DNA of 64,000 nucleotides, taken from assembly GCA_039619475.1 (NCBI GenBank), contig CM077115.1, forward strand, positions 145,952,274 to 146,016,273. Reading direction: 5' to 3'. The notes under the pieces were generated by a model. That model saw only the letters and a program-made list of their open reading frames with translations. It made no database searches and was not told where the DNA came from. The position numbers and the translations under genes were made by a program. Of this stretch, positions 25,381-37,296 are shown piece after piece. The number at the start of each line of letters is the position of its first letter. Position 1 is the stretch's first letter. The stretch is from Icerya purchasi (lineage: Eukaryota > Arthropoda > Insecta > Hemiptera > Monophlebidae).

Positions 25381-25605
25381 TATTATATCGTCATCTATAA
25401 TAAGCATTTCTGCAAAAGGATACTTTTTTTCATTCATCGGGAGGTAGGTGAAAAATCGTTCGCAAGATTCGCTGCAGACAGAGAGACAGACAGACTGACA
25501 AAGCGAGTTAAATAAAAGGCTATGAAAATCGTCGTACGTCGTATTGTCTAACATCTTTGAAAGAATTCCCTTATGGACAGACTTCAAAATATTAGAAAAT
25601 CTCAC

Positions 25606-28140
25606 ATGTTTTTTTGTTTTTTTTTTGTTTTCTTTTTTTGTTTCTTTCCCCCTTAAATTGTATGTGCTGTGTGTAACTACTATGGCCACTACAGCGCACA
25701 CAAGGAAGGGGGGATCACTTAAATGTGCTGAGTTAAGCCGCTCATTTCAATGAAGGCAATAATCCTGTTGATGAGAATTACCTCATTTAAGAGGATCTGC
25801 TTTATATCTCTGAGTAGGCCAAGTTGCCTCCGCAACATAGCAAACTTTTGGCAGGTAAGTAGTATGTGAGAAACTGTCGGTACGGTTGTCTGGCTGCACA
25901 AGGGGCATGTAGCCGGAGATAGCGTTTTATCAATTATATGTTTGTGCGAAATAGCGATGTGGCCAATTCGCAGCCGGCTGAGGATCCTAAAATCGTATCG
26001 GGATGTTCCTTCCGGCGGCCACCAAGATTCAACTGTGGGCTTAATGGTTCTTAGGAATGTTGTAGCAGCTGCCAATTCAGTTCTCCGCTGGTTTTCGCGC
26101 GCCTCTAGGAATCTATATGTAATTGATGAGGGTAGCTCCGCGTCCTCTGGCACTGGCGAGAGCAAGGCAGAACGTGCTGCTCCGTCGACACTCTCATTAC
26201 CAGGCACTCCAATAATCCCAGGAATCCACAGCAGCGACACGTGATTATCCATTAGCTACAATTCGTAAAAGTAGTGATATATTTTTAGAACTAGCGAATT
26301 GTTGTATTTTTGACTCCTAATCATGTTCAAAGACTGTAGGGAATCAGTAACCAGGCGGAAATCACTGGCTCTGGTGTGAGTTGTAACGATGTGCTGGAAG
26401 CAGTGTGCAATTGCATACAGTTCTGCATCCAATGCAGAACAGGCATCATTGAGTCGAGTTTCGCATGAGATGTCGTAACCTTCGAATGCACAGGCTGCGG
26501 GCAGTGGACCTGCCTCGCCAACTGTCTTAGCTCCATCAGTGTAGTAAATTGGTCCGGGTACTTATTAATTGCCCTAACTGCCACTTCCACTGTAAACAGG
26601 GGACTTAATGTGTTTGCATGTTGTTCCTAGCGACAGATCAATATTTAACTGGAAAGTGATCCAAGGGGGAATAAGGTTATCGAGGCTGGGTGTTGACCTC
26701 TGTACAGACGTGATACCACATCTTCGCAGGTCGGCCAGTAATTATGATAGTGGGTCGCCGGGAAAGTTTGGTTAAAAAAGACAATGTCCCAACTTCAGGG
26801 GGAGGTTTCGAGTGTGGCTGAAATGATAGTACATATTTCGCAGTATGAAATATTTTCGGAAGTAGGAAAGCGGAAGGCACCCAGCTAGAACGCACATGCT
26901 GGCGGCTGGAGAAGTTCGATGCACTCGCAAAATGATTCTCAGTGCGGAGTGATGTATAGGATCAAGAAATTTCAATATAGATTTGTTGGCTGAGGAGTAC
27001 ACCTGGCAGCCGTAGTGGATTTTCGATAAAATCAGCGATCTGTAGATGTTGAAATGGAATTTTAAGGATTAATATTACATCTGGAGCTGGCCGGATATTT
27101 CAATATGGGGATAGAATTGGTGCAGCTATGTTTTAGGTTGGCAATATGAGACTTCCAAGTAAGTCTAGAATCAAAGATTAATTTAAGGAATTTGACAGTG
27201 ACTTTCTGGGGAAGAGGAAAATTGTTTAGATTTAGGGATACACTTGGAGAGGAATGGCGCTCCCTGCAGAAAACAACATATACGGATTTACTTGCCGAGA
27301 TGGCTGGGCCGTTGTTTTCAGATCGACCCTGTATTTTATCGATAGTTTTCTGAAGTATATTTTGAAGGTCATCGATAAACAGCCGGGCAGTTATAGGCGG
27401 CGAGATGCAATCGTCTACGTCATTAACGTATATATTATGAATAAGTTCGCACTCAAAGCAGAACCTTGTGGCACGCCATTCTCCGTTGGAATGGGTGCTG
27501 ATAATGATGTAGCGATCTTAACCCGATCTGGCCATTTATTCTTGCGGCTTTGAGCTTTAGCAATAATCCGTGCCGCTATATGCGATCGAAAGCTTTTTCT
27601 AAATCAAAGAAGACCGCATATGTATGTTGATGACAGTGGAAGCTTGTTACTATTTGCCGTTGTAGAGTTATTAAGTAATCGCCTGTCGATCTCGCTTTAC
27701 GCCCTCCTGCTTGAATAGGAGAAAGGATATTATTTTGTTCAGGGACAAAGAGGAGGCGCCTGTATTTTTTCCATTGCTTTGGATAAGACGTTTAAAAGGG
27801 AAATTGGACGGTAGCTTTCAGGACGGAATGGATCTTTATTTGGTTTTAATATAGGAATAATGTATGCCATTTTCCAGGAATATCGCCAAATACCCGTATT
27901 TGGTTATAAATATTAAGGAGAAACTCTTTTGTTTGTGCTGGCAAATATTTAACCATGTATGGATGAACAGAGTCGGCACCAGGTGCACTGTTGCGAGTAT
28001 GAAATTTGAGTTGAAAATTTAATTCAGCCATGGAAAATTTGCTGTTGAAAGCATCCGTGGACTGTTGAAGGAAGGATAATTCTTGTTGTTCATAAGAAGC
28101 TTTTCTAGATGTGAACTTGGTGGAATAGACTAAGGAGGGG
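25606..28140 (-). mobile_element. I/R1-group LINE, 5' truncated (RT, RNase H, zinc knuckle)
   Basis: On the minus strand, the element starts near 28140 in the early reverse transcriptase (NSAPGADSVHPYMVKYLP at 27846-28031). It continues with AYIIPILKPNKDP and RPISLL, FFDLEKAFDRI (about 27590-27625), GVPQGSALS (about 27470) and a degraded catalytic block LFIDDL in place of FADDL (about 27385). The SVSLNLNNFPLPQK connection follows at about 27230. RNase H and the C-terminal tail close the protein at 25719. An A-rich tail on this strand, interrupted by C residues, lies at 25606-25650. Several frameshifts break the frame between 26250 and 27850. Confidence 0.85.
25719..26252 (-). pseudogene. RNase H C-terminal half and zinc-knuckle tail of the 25.6-28.1 kb LINE
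   Basis: A 177-codon open frame begins in the middle of RNase H. It reads VSLLWIPGIIGVPGNESVDGAARSAL, where the G-N-xxVD catalytic segment is kept (the usual H of PGH is replaced by I). It then gives RLRIGHIAISHKHII and CPLC...H...C. The preceding RNase H part (ALDAELYAIAHC-like text and a SDSL segment) is in another frame at 26327-26590. It is too incomplete to function. Confidence 0.8.
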
Positions 28141-29811
28141 TATTGCTAAGCGAAGATATCCGCAACATTGCTTGGATCTCACACGTTAGTATGTGAAAAA
28201 CGAGAAGAATATGGAATGAATAATTTCTAGATAACGTTAAGAGTTGAAAAATATTATGAATCCCTTTTTTCCTTTATCGAATAATTTTAATTTTTCCATC
28301 TTACAAAATATAAATAAAATATAATTTTTACGCATTTATGAAAACTTGCTTTTTTGAACCTACATAAAAACTATGTCTTAAAGTAATTTTTAAGCTTCGC
28401 GAGTCTCAAAGTTCCATCCTTCTAGCTAGTCAATATATATATATATATAATAACATTGTGTAATTTCAGGTTGCGAATTCGAAATTCTGCTTTAAATAAA
28501 ATAATTCATTTTACTAAATATCTCGTAAATTTTGTTTCGATTGAATGCGTGTAAAATGTAATTATAGATTTTTACATTGTCTCTCACTGTTACACTAAAA
28601 CGCTGAAGAAAAAAAAATAAAAAACATATCCGTACAAAAGGTAATTTGAAAAATATCTTTTAATCAAGAAAAGAAGGTTTACGCTAAAAAAAAAAGGTAA
28701 TAGATTTTTGGTTTAAAGTGGAAAATAAAACTAACGCAGAAAGGAGAGAGCGAGAATTCAACTAGCTAACCGAAGTTAATGAAAGCTAAACCGAATAAAT
28801 GTAGTAATTCATTTTCTAGTTCCGAAACGTTTTAAAAATTACGAAACGTTTTTTTAATTTTTAATTTTACTTCCGCTAGTCTCCAGTTTGTTTTGTTACA
28901 ATTATTGCGCTTTAATAAAAACAGTTTCAGTCGCGCTTATAGTAAAAAAAAAAAAAAAAAATGCTGCATAAAATTAATTATAAGGAAGTCCTGCAGAATG
29001 CGTGAATAAATAAGTTGCGTGCTGATGAAAATAGTACATGAAACCCCGTATGTATTGCGGTAATGAAAATAATGGCGCACTCTAAATTACAGTTTTAACT
29101 GTATTTCACTAAATATTCAACCCCATTTTGATTTTGCAAAAAATTCTTAAAAAGTAACTTTCATTTATTCACATATATTTTATACCGAAAATACGGCGAT
29201 AAGTGTACTCCATTAAATAAAAGATTATAATAATATTAACAACTATGTACAATTACGAAATCATTAATTTTTGTTTTTTTTACTATAAAAAAAAAAAAAA
29301 TTGGTTTATTAATAATTCATTATTTCGAGTTTTTAAAAAATAAAGAAAATCGCTAAGAAATTTTTTCCGGTTTTGAGGGATGCTAGTAGTTTTTGAGATA
29401 ACAAGCGGATTAAAATTATCACCCCTCGCTGCTGGTTCGTGGTCCTCTGTTATAATTACAAACTACTTTGAGCGTAATAGTGATGACTGTATTCAATTCC
29501 TGTAGGTCGGTAAAAGTAGTACGGTGCTGCTTTAGAACGGGAATTATTTTATAAAAAAACTGATGGAAAAAAAGTTACATTTTTTAACTAACGATGAAGC
29601 AAATTTGAACTTTGCGTTAGTAGTCTGTCTACGCGAAAATATTTATTAAAACCGTACGTGCCCCAAAAACTTTGCGAGAAGAGAATTTTTAATTATAGTC
29701 TAAAACATCGTACAAAACCCCGTCGAATAATTACTGCTTGATTCAAAAAACCTTTCGCATTTGTTTGAGTCCTGACGGACATTACATTTGCATTCTTCGC
29801 AATTTCTTAAG
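28141..29811. other. Intergenic, nothing recognised
   Basis: Strongly AT-rich sequence with poly-A runs (about 28944-28961, 29286-29300) and an (AT)n stretch near 28433-28449. No gene or conserved block was found. Confidence 0.4.
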
Positions 29812-29903
29812 AAAAAAACAGCATAATTTGCGTGAAAAAAACAGCATAATTGGCGTGAAAAAAACAGAACAATTTGCGTGAAAAAAACAGCATAATTTGC
29901 ATA
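29812..29903 (+). repeat. 23-bp tandem repeat, four copies
   Basis: The unit (A)7CAGCATAATTTGCGTG occurs four times in a row with 1-3 changes between copies. It ends where the sequence changes to GCATAGGGAAAT. No coding role is apparent. Confidence 0.9.
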
Positions 29904-30997
29904 GGGAAATTGTGATTAGATGGGTAACTGCGGAAATTGAATTGATTTCTTTATTGTAGTCGAAAAAGTTTCCATCGATAAAAATCGACCGCGATCATTT
30001 TAACCGTAACGTCTCTCGTGGTGAAGACGATAGGGAAAGTTCACGAGCATTTCTTAAAAATCATTAATTCATGCGTCAGGGAAGGGGTAACTTTTTATTT
30101 TTAAGAAGGCTCGTCAAGATGATGTAAATTACGCATAATTTTTAGATCTTTTTTGTTAATAACAAGTACCGATAAATCACGTTAATAGATATTTTTTTTG
30201 GTTTCATATCAGTGTACGTTTTGATTTTTCAAATATATCGATATTTCAATTTCGTTTAGCGTATCGTTTTATTTGATAAATAAGTGTTCCATTACACGCG
30301 TATTTCTACGCATTCTATTACTATGGCTTTTGAAACTCTAAATGAAAAATATGAATTGAGCCCTCTTAATTGTCCGCCGGGGTTCCCCAGCTGGCACATT
30401 CCCAGCCTCTGACGCTCCGGTCTCTTTTCCGAGTAATTCTTCAGTGTCTAATTAATCGCGTTATTTTACCCCAGCAGCATTTTTTTTTTTTTTTTTTTTT
30501 TTTGGCCCAACTATTTCCTTCTTATATTTTTACATTAGCTGTTTTTAAAAAAATGTATAACGCCTTACATTCTAAGGACAATGGCTCCTTTACAATTTGG
30601 TATTGAGATATCGGTGGATATTATAAAAATAAAGAATTAAAAAAATTGCCTCTTAAAAATTAAAAATTGGCTGTTGAGCAACTACAATTACTGTAACTGA
30701 AAGAGGTGGAAGGAGTATGTGATGAGTGAGTTTTTTTTAAATTTTTTTTCTCCTTATCTTTTTTCAATTAATTATACATATATATGTATTTTTTTTTTTT
30801 TTTTTTTATTTCACATTTTTCTTGCATTGGGTTTTTATACGAATTGCTATGATGTTTTTACTTTGTTTTGTTTAGATTTCGAATTATGCGTTATGCTGTT
30901 AGTTTTAGTGGAAATTTATATTACGTTGGTTTTTACTTTGTTTTGTGACACATTTGTTAGTCAAGCGGTTAATTGTTTATGATCGATTGTAACTTTA
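29904..30997. other. Intergenic with long poly-T tracts
   Basis: Poly-T runs lie at 30481-30503 and 30789-30807. The overlapping frames (30370-30606, 30719-30982) are T-rich and domain-free. Either tract could be the tail of a decayed minus-strand retroelement, but no body could be recognised. Confidence 0.4.
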
Positions 30998-32010
30998 TTA
31001 CAAATAAACGTTGTAACTGTGATGAGAACCTACAGACAGACGGTTGCCTTGTGGGTTCTCCATATGTTGTTTAAAAATAAAAAAAAAAATAAAAAAAGTG
31101 TAATATTTATTTAAAATTTCTTTTATCAATTTCTGCCTTTCCTTTTTATATTTCTCACATTGCCAGACCATATGTTCGATTGACCCTTCTAATCCGCATT
31201 CATTACAATTATTTGTTATTCCTAATCTTGCCAAGTGTAATCCGATGATGGCCTAATCTTATACGACATATTGCACAGATGTATTCTCGCTCTAAACCTT
31301 TTAAACTAAGGGGATCCTTCTCTAGTTTGCTCTTAATAGCGTAATATATTTTCCATTTTATTTCACTCTTGTTTTTATACTCTGCGTTCCATCTTCTAAT
31401 TATATCATCTCTTATATAAGGAACGAATTCCTCCCAGTTTAACTTAATTTGCGTGTTTTTATATTCTCCCCTTTTACACATAAATTGTCTATTATTTCAT
31501 TCCCTTCGATTCCTTTGTGTGCAGGAATCCATTTAAAATTGACTATGTTGTTTTGTTCGTATAGTCTCATTATCTAATCTTTATTTCAATATTATACGCT
31601 TTATTCGGATTTGTATTTTTTAATTTAGCTAAGCTGGCCTGCGAATCTGATAGTATTAGAATTGTCTTATTTTGTCGGTTTCTCAGAAATTCCAGTACCA
31701 GGAATATTGTATAGAGTTCCATCATATACGAGGTCCCAGCGTATGTGAGCCGATAAACCCTGCTAACCTGTAGGTTACTCTAATAAAAACCGGCCGAATA
31801 TATGCCTCTTGTCCTGTCCAAGTGTATAAGTATTCGTAATCTCAATAATTTCTTAACATTTCTTTAAATTGCATATTATTTATTTGACCGTTTATTGTAT
31901 AAAATTTATTATCCTCGATGTCTATTGAAAGTGGCATCCAATGCTCTTCCCAGCTCATATAATTTGTCCGAAGTTTGATATTCGAAGCAGCATTTTGCAG
32001 TTGATCACCA
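30998..32010 (-). mobile_element. I-group LINE fragment (RNase H and zinc knuckle)
   Basis: On the minus strand, coding-like sequence begins near 32000 (SWEEHWMPLSIDIEDNKFYTINGQ). It passes through ELYTIFLVLEFLRN and ILILSDSQASLAKLKN of RNase H, then FKWIPAHKGIEGNEIIDNL, all in broken frames. Frame 31481-31209 continues with CAICRIRLGHHRITLG, and 31234-30998 gives LGITNNCNECGLEGSIEHMVWQC, an intact CxxC...H...C zinc knuckle. There are at least three frame changes. The 3' end is unclear because the UTR lacks a poly-A on this strand. Confidence 0.75.
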
Positions 32011-32449
32011 AAGTCTCTTCAATTATCGAGATCTCGCGCTATACATATATATCATCTGCATCGGGCCGTCAAAGTGACTGAAATTTAAAAATACCGTAAT
32101 TGTAAGTTTTTTTTCTTTTCTTATTACGCGGGAAAAAGAGAAGTAAATAATACGTCTTTTTCATATATAGTATGTTGGCGGATTCGTGAAATAATTGAAA
32201 AAAATGGACTTGCCATTTTTAGAACAGCTGACTAAATATATAAATTAAAAATGATGCTCGAACGAGGATTTGTATTTTTTAACACATAACACTGCAGTAC
32301 CCATGATAATAGAGCATGGTTCTCCGAAACATGTGGGGAAGATTCGTTTAAAATTACTGCGAATTGAATATAGTAAAATAACTTCTTTGTTTATGTCTAA
32401 TTTGCCAGTATTTATTAGAAGATAATCGTATTTCTTAATAAAAAGCAAT

Positions 32450-33254
32450 GGTTTTTTTTTTTTTTTTAATTTTTTAATAGCTAAATTGCACCTAGCTGAT
32501 GATAGCTATTTAAAAATTATTTTTAACATCTTGTGTACATGGCTTGAATAGCATCCTACCCAGTAGCGGTAGGTGCTAAAAAAGAAGTTTTATTAGAACT
32601 TTTAATTCAGACTAGATCCATCGACTTGATTCTATCGAGCCGCCGAACTTCTAGTGAATTGTCCAGTAACGCAATTGCCATGTTGTTCGGGTGCGTTTCT
32701 AATCTGTAGGCATACTTCTTTGCGTCGTCGAATATTACTTCACTTTATTCTGAGATCTTTGTGAAGCGTTAAGTTGGTAATGTACCACGCGGCGTTTGCA
32801 ACTATCTGGAGGATTTTGTTTTGGATCATCCGTTGTATGATTGCTATGTTACTCTTTTTAGAACAGCCCCATAGCGGGCAGCTGTACCGCCAAACTGGCT
32901 TTAAAATCTGATTATAAACTAGTAGTTTTTATTTTCAGCAGATAATTCCGACTTCCTGTTTAGTGGCCAGTATAGTTGTCTTAAATATTTAATTCGGTCC
33001 GTTTTATATGTTTCTTCCATGTTAGGCGTTGATCAAGGTATACAGCTAAATATTTCACATCTGTTTTTCGCGGTATTGCAACATCGTTCAGGACTTCCGT
33101 CGGATCAATTTTTCTGTTAGTGAAGATTACTCGTGCTGATTTGCTTTCATTGGTTTTGCCGTAAATTGAGCCATGACAAAATTTCAGTAACCGCTGCTTA
33201 GATGGTATTAGCTAATATACCGATAACAGAAAAAGCGTTATGTGCTCTTGATCT
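32450..33254 (-). mobile_element. Jockey-like LINE 3' fragment
   Basis: The minus strand reads NESKSARVIFTNRKIDPTEVLND and VKYLAVYLDQRLTWKKHIKR at about 33000-33150, closely parallel to the C-terminal block of the Jockey copy at 17.3 kb. Decayed sequence continues downstream to about 32570. A T-run on the + strand at 32451-32468 is the poly-A tail on this strand. Upstream, a recognisable EILSWLN segment lies at about 33175. The hAT element begins a few bases beyond 33254, and the LINE may continue past it after 35302. Confidence 0.7.
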
Positions 33255-33262
33255 CTCTAGCT
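33255..33262 (+). repeat. hAT target-site duplication, left
   Basis: CTCTAGCT here is repeated exactly at 35294-35301, directly outside the two ends of the hAT element. Eight bases is the standard hAT duplication length. Confidence 0.85.
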
Positions 33263-35293
33263 CAGGAATTCCCAAACAGGGAGGTATAGAGAAATGTAAA
33301 GGGGGGCGCAGTAAGTTTGCATTTTCGAAAGAAAAATTAATTTAACGCGTAAATTAAACATCGGGCGAAGGGCGTTTAATAAATAATATGACATGGCTTC
33401 GAAAATTACCTTTCAGGCATCTAAAAATTATGAAAAAAAGTACCAAAGAAATTAGAAGAAATCTATGTTTTACATAGGTATTTAAAAATTCTTGTTACAT
33501 AAATGGTTGCTAAAGATTTTTAAAAATCTTTATGAAACTATTCAGGATGGCCGTCCAATCGGGAAATTAGGAAAACCAGGAATTTTGTAAACTGGGAAAA
33601 AAATGAGAATAAGCCGGGAATTTTGTCGTAAAACCCGGAGAAAAAGTAAAAATAGACAAAAACGACGATATTTTTAATAAGAAAAAATCACTTGAAGCGA
33701 ATAATGAATGTATTTTTTAATGTACTTCACACTCAAGAATAAATTACGAAGAGTTCTGTTTTATTTATATAAAATGCGCTGCGGCGGTCAAATATTATCA
33801 ATAGCAACAAAAAAATCCCATTCTTCTTCTTTTTGTACGATTCTAATAATCAGGAATCGGGAGGATTTGGATCAGGAAAACCGGGAATTTAAAAATTATA
33901 TCTGAGTGGCCACCATGCTATTTCATCAATATTTTATGTAAGACGACGGGACAAATAACTTATAAAAATCTTGGATTAACAGTAGGTAACAATATAGTGG
34001 TATTTGTTATACTAATCATCATGCCCATCACCAGTCATATCTAAATCAAGAACGCAAACTCTGGGCGGCCGATCTACAGTTATATGTAGGTAAAGGGAAT
34101 GATTACATGTAGGTATTTTACTGTTGTAGGCGCAAAATGGTAGCCAAAAAGAGAAAGTATTCAGAAGACTATATTAAGTTTAGCTTCATAGAGAAAGACG
34201 AGCTACAATTGCCTCAGTGTGTGACATGTAAGAAAGTTTTAAGTAACGATAGCATGCAATCGCCTTGAAAGACATTTGAGCCAGCAACATCCTCCTCTGA
34301 TTTCGAAATCGGAAGAGTTTTTTTCTGGTTGACTCGCCTTTATGAATTGAAAGAAAAAGCCATCCTCTTCCTTGAGTTCAAAGAAAAAAGAAGATTTTTT
34401 TGCAAACGTTCAACAATGAACAATTTCAATGGAGGTTGACCTATTTAACTGATGTATGCTTGATGCCTTGAATCAACTAACCTTAAAGCTTCGAGGCAGA
34501 AACGGCACTGCAATAAGTAACTATGGTCATATTCAGGGGTTCATATGAAAGCTTCAACTTTGGAATCAAAAGGTATCTGCTGAAAATTTAATAATATATT
34601 TTTCTCGACTATTCGAAGCAATTAAAAGTAAAAATCTGGACGAAGATTTAAAAGTTAAAATACAAAAACTCATTTGCAAGTGAGGGAAGACGAATTTCAC
34701 CGATACTATCGGAGACATTAATTCAGAGTCACCAATATGGCGCATGACCAGAAACTCATTTGTTATCGAGGCCTTACAATTATCCGAAGAAGTTCGGGAA
34801 GAATTTCTTGAAATGAAGGCCGATTCGTCAACGAAAAATGACTTCCATCTCTTAACATTGGAGAAATTTTGGATCAAACGATTTCTTGTTAATTCCAACG
34901 TTTTCTCTCTCGTTTTGGGAATACTTTTTGCTTTTTCTTCGACTTACTTATGTGAGACAGGGTTTTCAGCTCTGGTTTTAATTAAAACTAAGCAGCGAAA
35001 TCGTCTTGCCGTTGACAGCGACCTGACGATAGCTCTGGCAAAAACTGAACCTAGAATCAACCAACTGGTGCAGAGAATACCAGCTCAAGTATCTCATTAG
35101 TACTCTAATTATAATAAATTATTTCGATAAAAAATGTTTTACATTTGGTTAAAGTTTATTTTTTCTACAAATTTGAATTGAAATAAGTGTCGTTAAACCA
35201 GTGTGCGTTTTTTTTATTGAAAAAATTATGGAAAGCATGAAAATGTTATTTATAATTCAGGAGACTCGACAAAAAAGAAGTTGGGAAACCCCG
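33263..35293 (+). mobile_element. hAT-superfamily DNA transposon, defective
   Basis: The left end CAGGAATTCCCAAAC and the right end, which reads CGGGGTTTCCCAACT in reverse complement, are imperfect inverted termini of the hAT type. An exact 8-bp duplication flanks them. The interior carries a decayed transposase at 34138-35100. The 5' non-coding part (33263-34137) is AT-rich and contains a 65-codon frame of no apparent meaning. Insertion is into or against the minus-strand Jockey fragment, so the hAT insertion is the later event. Confidence 0.85.
34138..35100 (+). pseudogene. hAT transposase remnant (ZBED/SCAND3-like type)
   Basis: The N-terminal part at 34138 reads KKRKYSEDYIKFSF and then LPQCVTCKKVLSND, the first half of a BED-type zinc finger. 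Stops and deletions follow. The last 118 codons (34744-35100) are open and hold the hAT C-terminal dimerisation block: STYLCETGFSALVLIKTKQRNRL, then DLTIALAKTEPRINQLV and a terminal QVSH. The middle catalytic region is largely lost: about 960 bp remain where an intact gene would need roughly 1.8 kb. It is inactive. Confidence 0.85.
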
Positions 35294-35301
35294 CTCTAGC
35301 T
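35294..35301 (+). repeat. hAT target-site duplication, right
   Basis: CTCTAGCT, identical to 33255-33262. Confidence 0.85.
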
Positions 35302-36028
35302 GGTTATCGCAAATAGAAGCGTCCGAAAACGTTGATACACCGTTGCCTGCGATGAACACACTTTTGTTATACCGAGATAGGACAAGGCAGTCTGTTGACA
35401 GTAAATCGGCTATGTTTAAATTTATTTTTATTTACTTTTAATGTGATTCGGCAGAGGTTCGTTTTATTTTGTTTATAACAAATATTCGATATTTATAATT
35501 AATAAGCAATACGATATATCTCATTCGCGTTTTGGCGCGAGTATATGCTTTTGCGTCTTTTCTATGTATATTTTGCTTGCGATTTTCCTTATGCTACTGG
35601 GCTATATGTATTTTAATTTCTTTTTATTTATCTTTGATTTAATTGCTAACCGTTTTATTTTGTTTATTTAATCTATAATTAATATTCGATATTTGCAGCT
35701 AATCGATAATTCGATATAGACCGGTAATTGTGTTTCTATGCATATTTCATTTATCGTTTTTTTTTCTCCACTTTCGAAATTTCTTCTTTCAGCGCTAACA
35801 CGGTTATATTTTTAACCCATTACAAATTAACCGTTACTACGTATGTCGATTTATTATTTTTTTTATTACTATAATCTCGAAAACCCTTAACACTTTACTA
35901 TTGGCTATATTCTACCTTTGGAATGATATACATGCGGAAAGGAATCGCTGATTAATTTAAAAAAAAAAAAAAAGAAGTAAATAGTAATATTTTTGTAGTT
36001 AAATAAATTATGAAAACAAGAAACTGGA
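35302..36028. other. Intergenic, possibly part of the interrupted Jockey fragment at its left
   Basis: The first 100 bp may continue the minus-strand LINE cut by the hAT insertion. The rest is AT-rich, without recognisable features. Confidence 0.35.
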
Positions 36029-36029
36029 T

Positions 36030-37260
36030 TTTTTTTTTTTTTTTTTTTTGAGTGCCGTGTACAGCTGCCGGGACTACTACGACACTATGGCAATCGGAGA
36101 GTTAAATGGTTCGAAGTAAGTTAGTTGTATAAAGAAACCGAATAGTGCCTGCAATGTTCAAAGGCGAGTTGACCGAAGACGACTGCAAAGACGCTATACG
36201 GAGCTTGGCGCGCTGGAGCGCGAAGGAGAGGCACTCCAGGAGCAGGTGGTTTACTGTAGGAGCGGGGGGAAGGGAGCAAAAGGGACATTCGAAAGGGGGC
36301 TCGCAATTAAGTAAGAGATGATCATGGGTCAGCGAAATATGTCCAATGCGGAGTCTTGCCATAGACACAAATTGGGTTCTGGGGAGGTCAGAAGAAGGGA
36401 ACCAAGGGTCAATTGCGTGTTTTATCTCTCTTAGAAAGCAAGATTGTCTAGTGAGCCAATCTTGCTTCCATTGGGATTGCACAAGAATTTTTATGGATTT
36501 TACTATGTCGGCCGGAAGAGGAGAGGGGCACGACAGTGTTGACTTAGCAGTGATGTCAGCTAAGTAATTACCCCTAAGTCCGGTGTGGCTTGGCACCCGT
36601 AAGAAAGTAATTTGGTGGGAGGATGATCTTAACTTTAGGATTAGGGATTGTATAGAGTTGGTTATGTAATTCGATGAGGATTGGATTTCTTTTTCTTTTA
36701 ACTAGAAACCTTCTAGATGAAATTCAAAAACATAATAATAATATTCTTCTTTTCCTCTTCTTTGTTAGCCATTATCAGTCCATTGCTGGACAAAGACTTC
36801 CACCAATTTTTTCCACACGCTGCGATCTTGTGCTTCTTCCGGCCAGTTTGCTCTTTGGATTGCAGAAGAGGAAAGGTATATAGAGAGAAATTAATTGACT
36901 GGGGATAAATCAACAGAAACGGGATTATAAGGTCGTCGAGTAAATACGGCGTAACAAGATTTAGTAGGAGAAATAGGTTAATTGAGGAAAGGGAATGTTC
37001 AAGCACAGCAAGAGATGAATGGCTTCACTGGCCGATATAATATTATGAGATGTAGAAGAGAGTAAGGTGTTATCGACAAAGAATAAAGAAGAAAAATTTG
37101 GAAGAATAATAGTTACACTGATAGTGTACTTCTTCGAAAAGAGTAGACTGAGGGGGGAACCTCTTCGAAAAATCGTTCTTGAAACTTGAAAAGATGGAGA
37201 AGAGAGATGCATAGAATGATTCATCATGAGATTGATGAGGAAATAAAATGAACTTGAACG
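36030..37260 (-). mobile_element. I/R1-group LINE fragment (RT remnant to C terminus)
   Basis: A T20 run at 36030-36049 is the poly-A tail on this strand. Frame 36596-36102 reads MPSHTGLRGNYLADITAKS of RNase H, then RLRIGHISLTHDHLLL and CPFC...H...C of the zinc-knuckle tail. Upstream, frame 37227-36961 preserves reverse-transcriptase pieces RRGSPLSLLF and SLFFVDNTLL, where FVDN replaces FADD, so catalysis is lost. A short RTE 3' end appears to be embedded at about 36733-36865. Confidence 0.8.
36733..36865 (-). mobile_element. RTE-clade LINE 3' end fragment
   Basis: The minus strand reads RANWPEEAQDRSVWKKLVEV and then VQQWTDNG, followed by A- and ATT-rich tail sequence. On the + strand this is the ATTATCAGTCCATTGCTGGA block seen repeatedly at RTE-type C-termini in insect genomes. 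It is about 130 bp long and 5' truncated, lodged in the older I/R1-type fragment. Confidence 0.6.
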
Positions 37261-37262
37261 CT

Positions 37263-37264
37263 AT

Positions 37265-37295
<31 letters not shown>

Positions 37296-37296
37296 T
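37263..37296 (+). repeat. (TTTA)n microsatellite, LINE tail
   Basis: Eight or so uninterrupted TTTA units at the 3' end of the minus-strand LINE fragment. Confidence 0.9.

Noticed and set aside
25120..25701. 193-codon minus-strand frame
   Set aside because: It crosses a repeat unit and a T-rich tract, has no domain, and the related copy at 20.7 kb does not keep the frame.
25942..27553. Plus-strand frames of about 100 codons at 25942 and 27254
   Set aside because: They are antisense shadows of the minus-strand LINE RNase H and reverse-transcriptase regions.
30370..30982. T-rich plus-strand frames as membrane proteins
   Set aside because: The Phe-rich runs are translated poly-T tracts.
34566..34898. 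110-codon minus-strand frame
   Set aside because: Antisense to the hAT transposase remnant.
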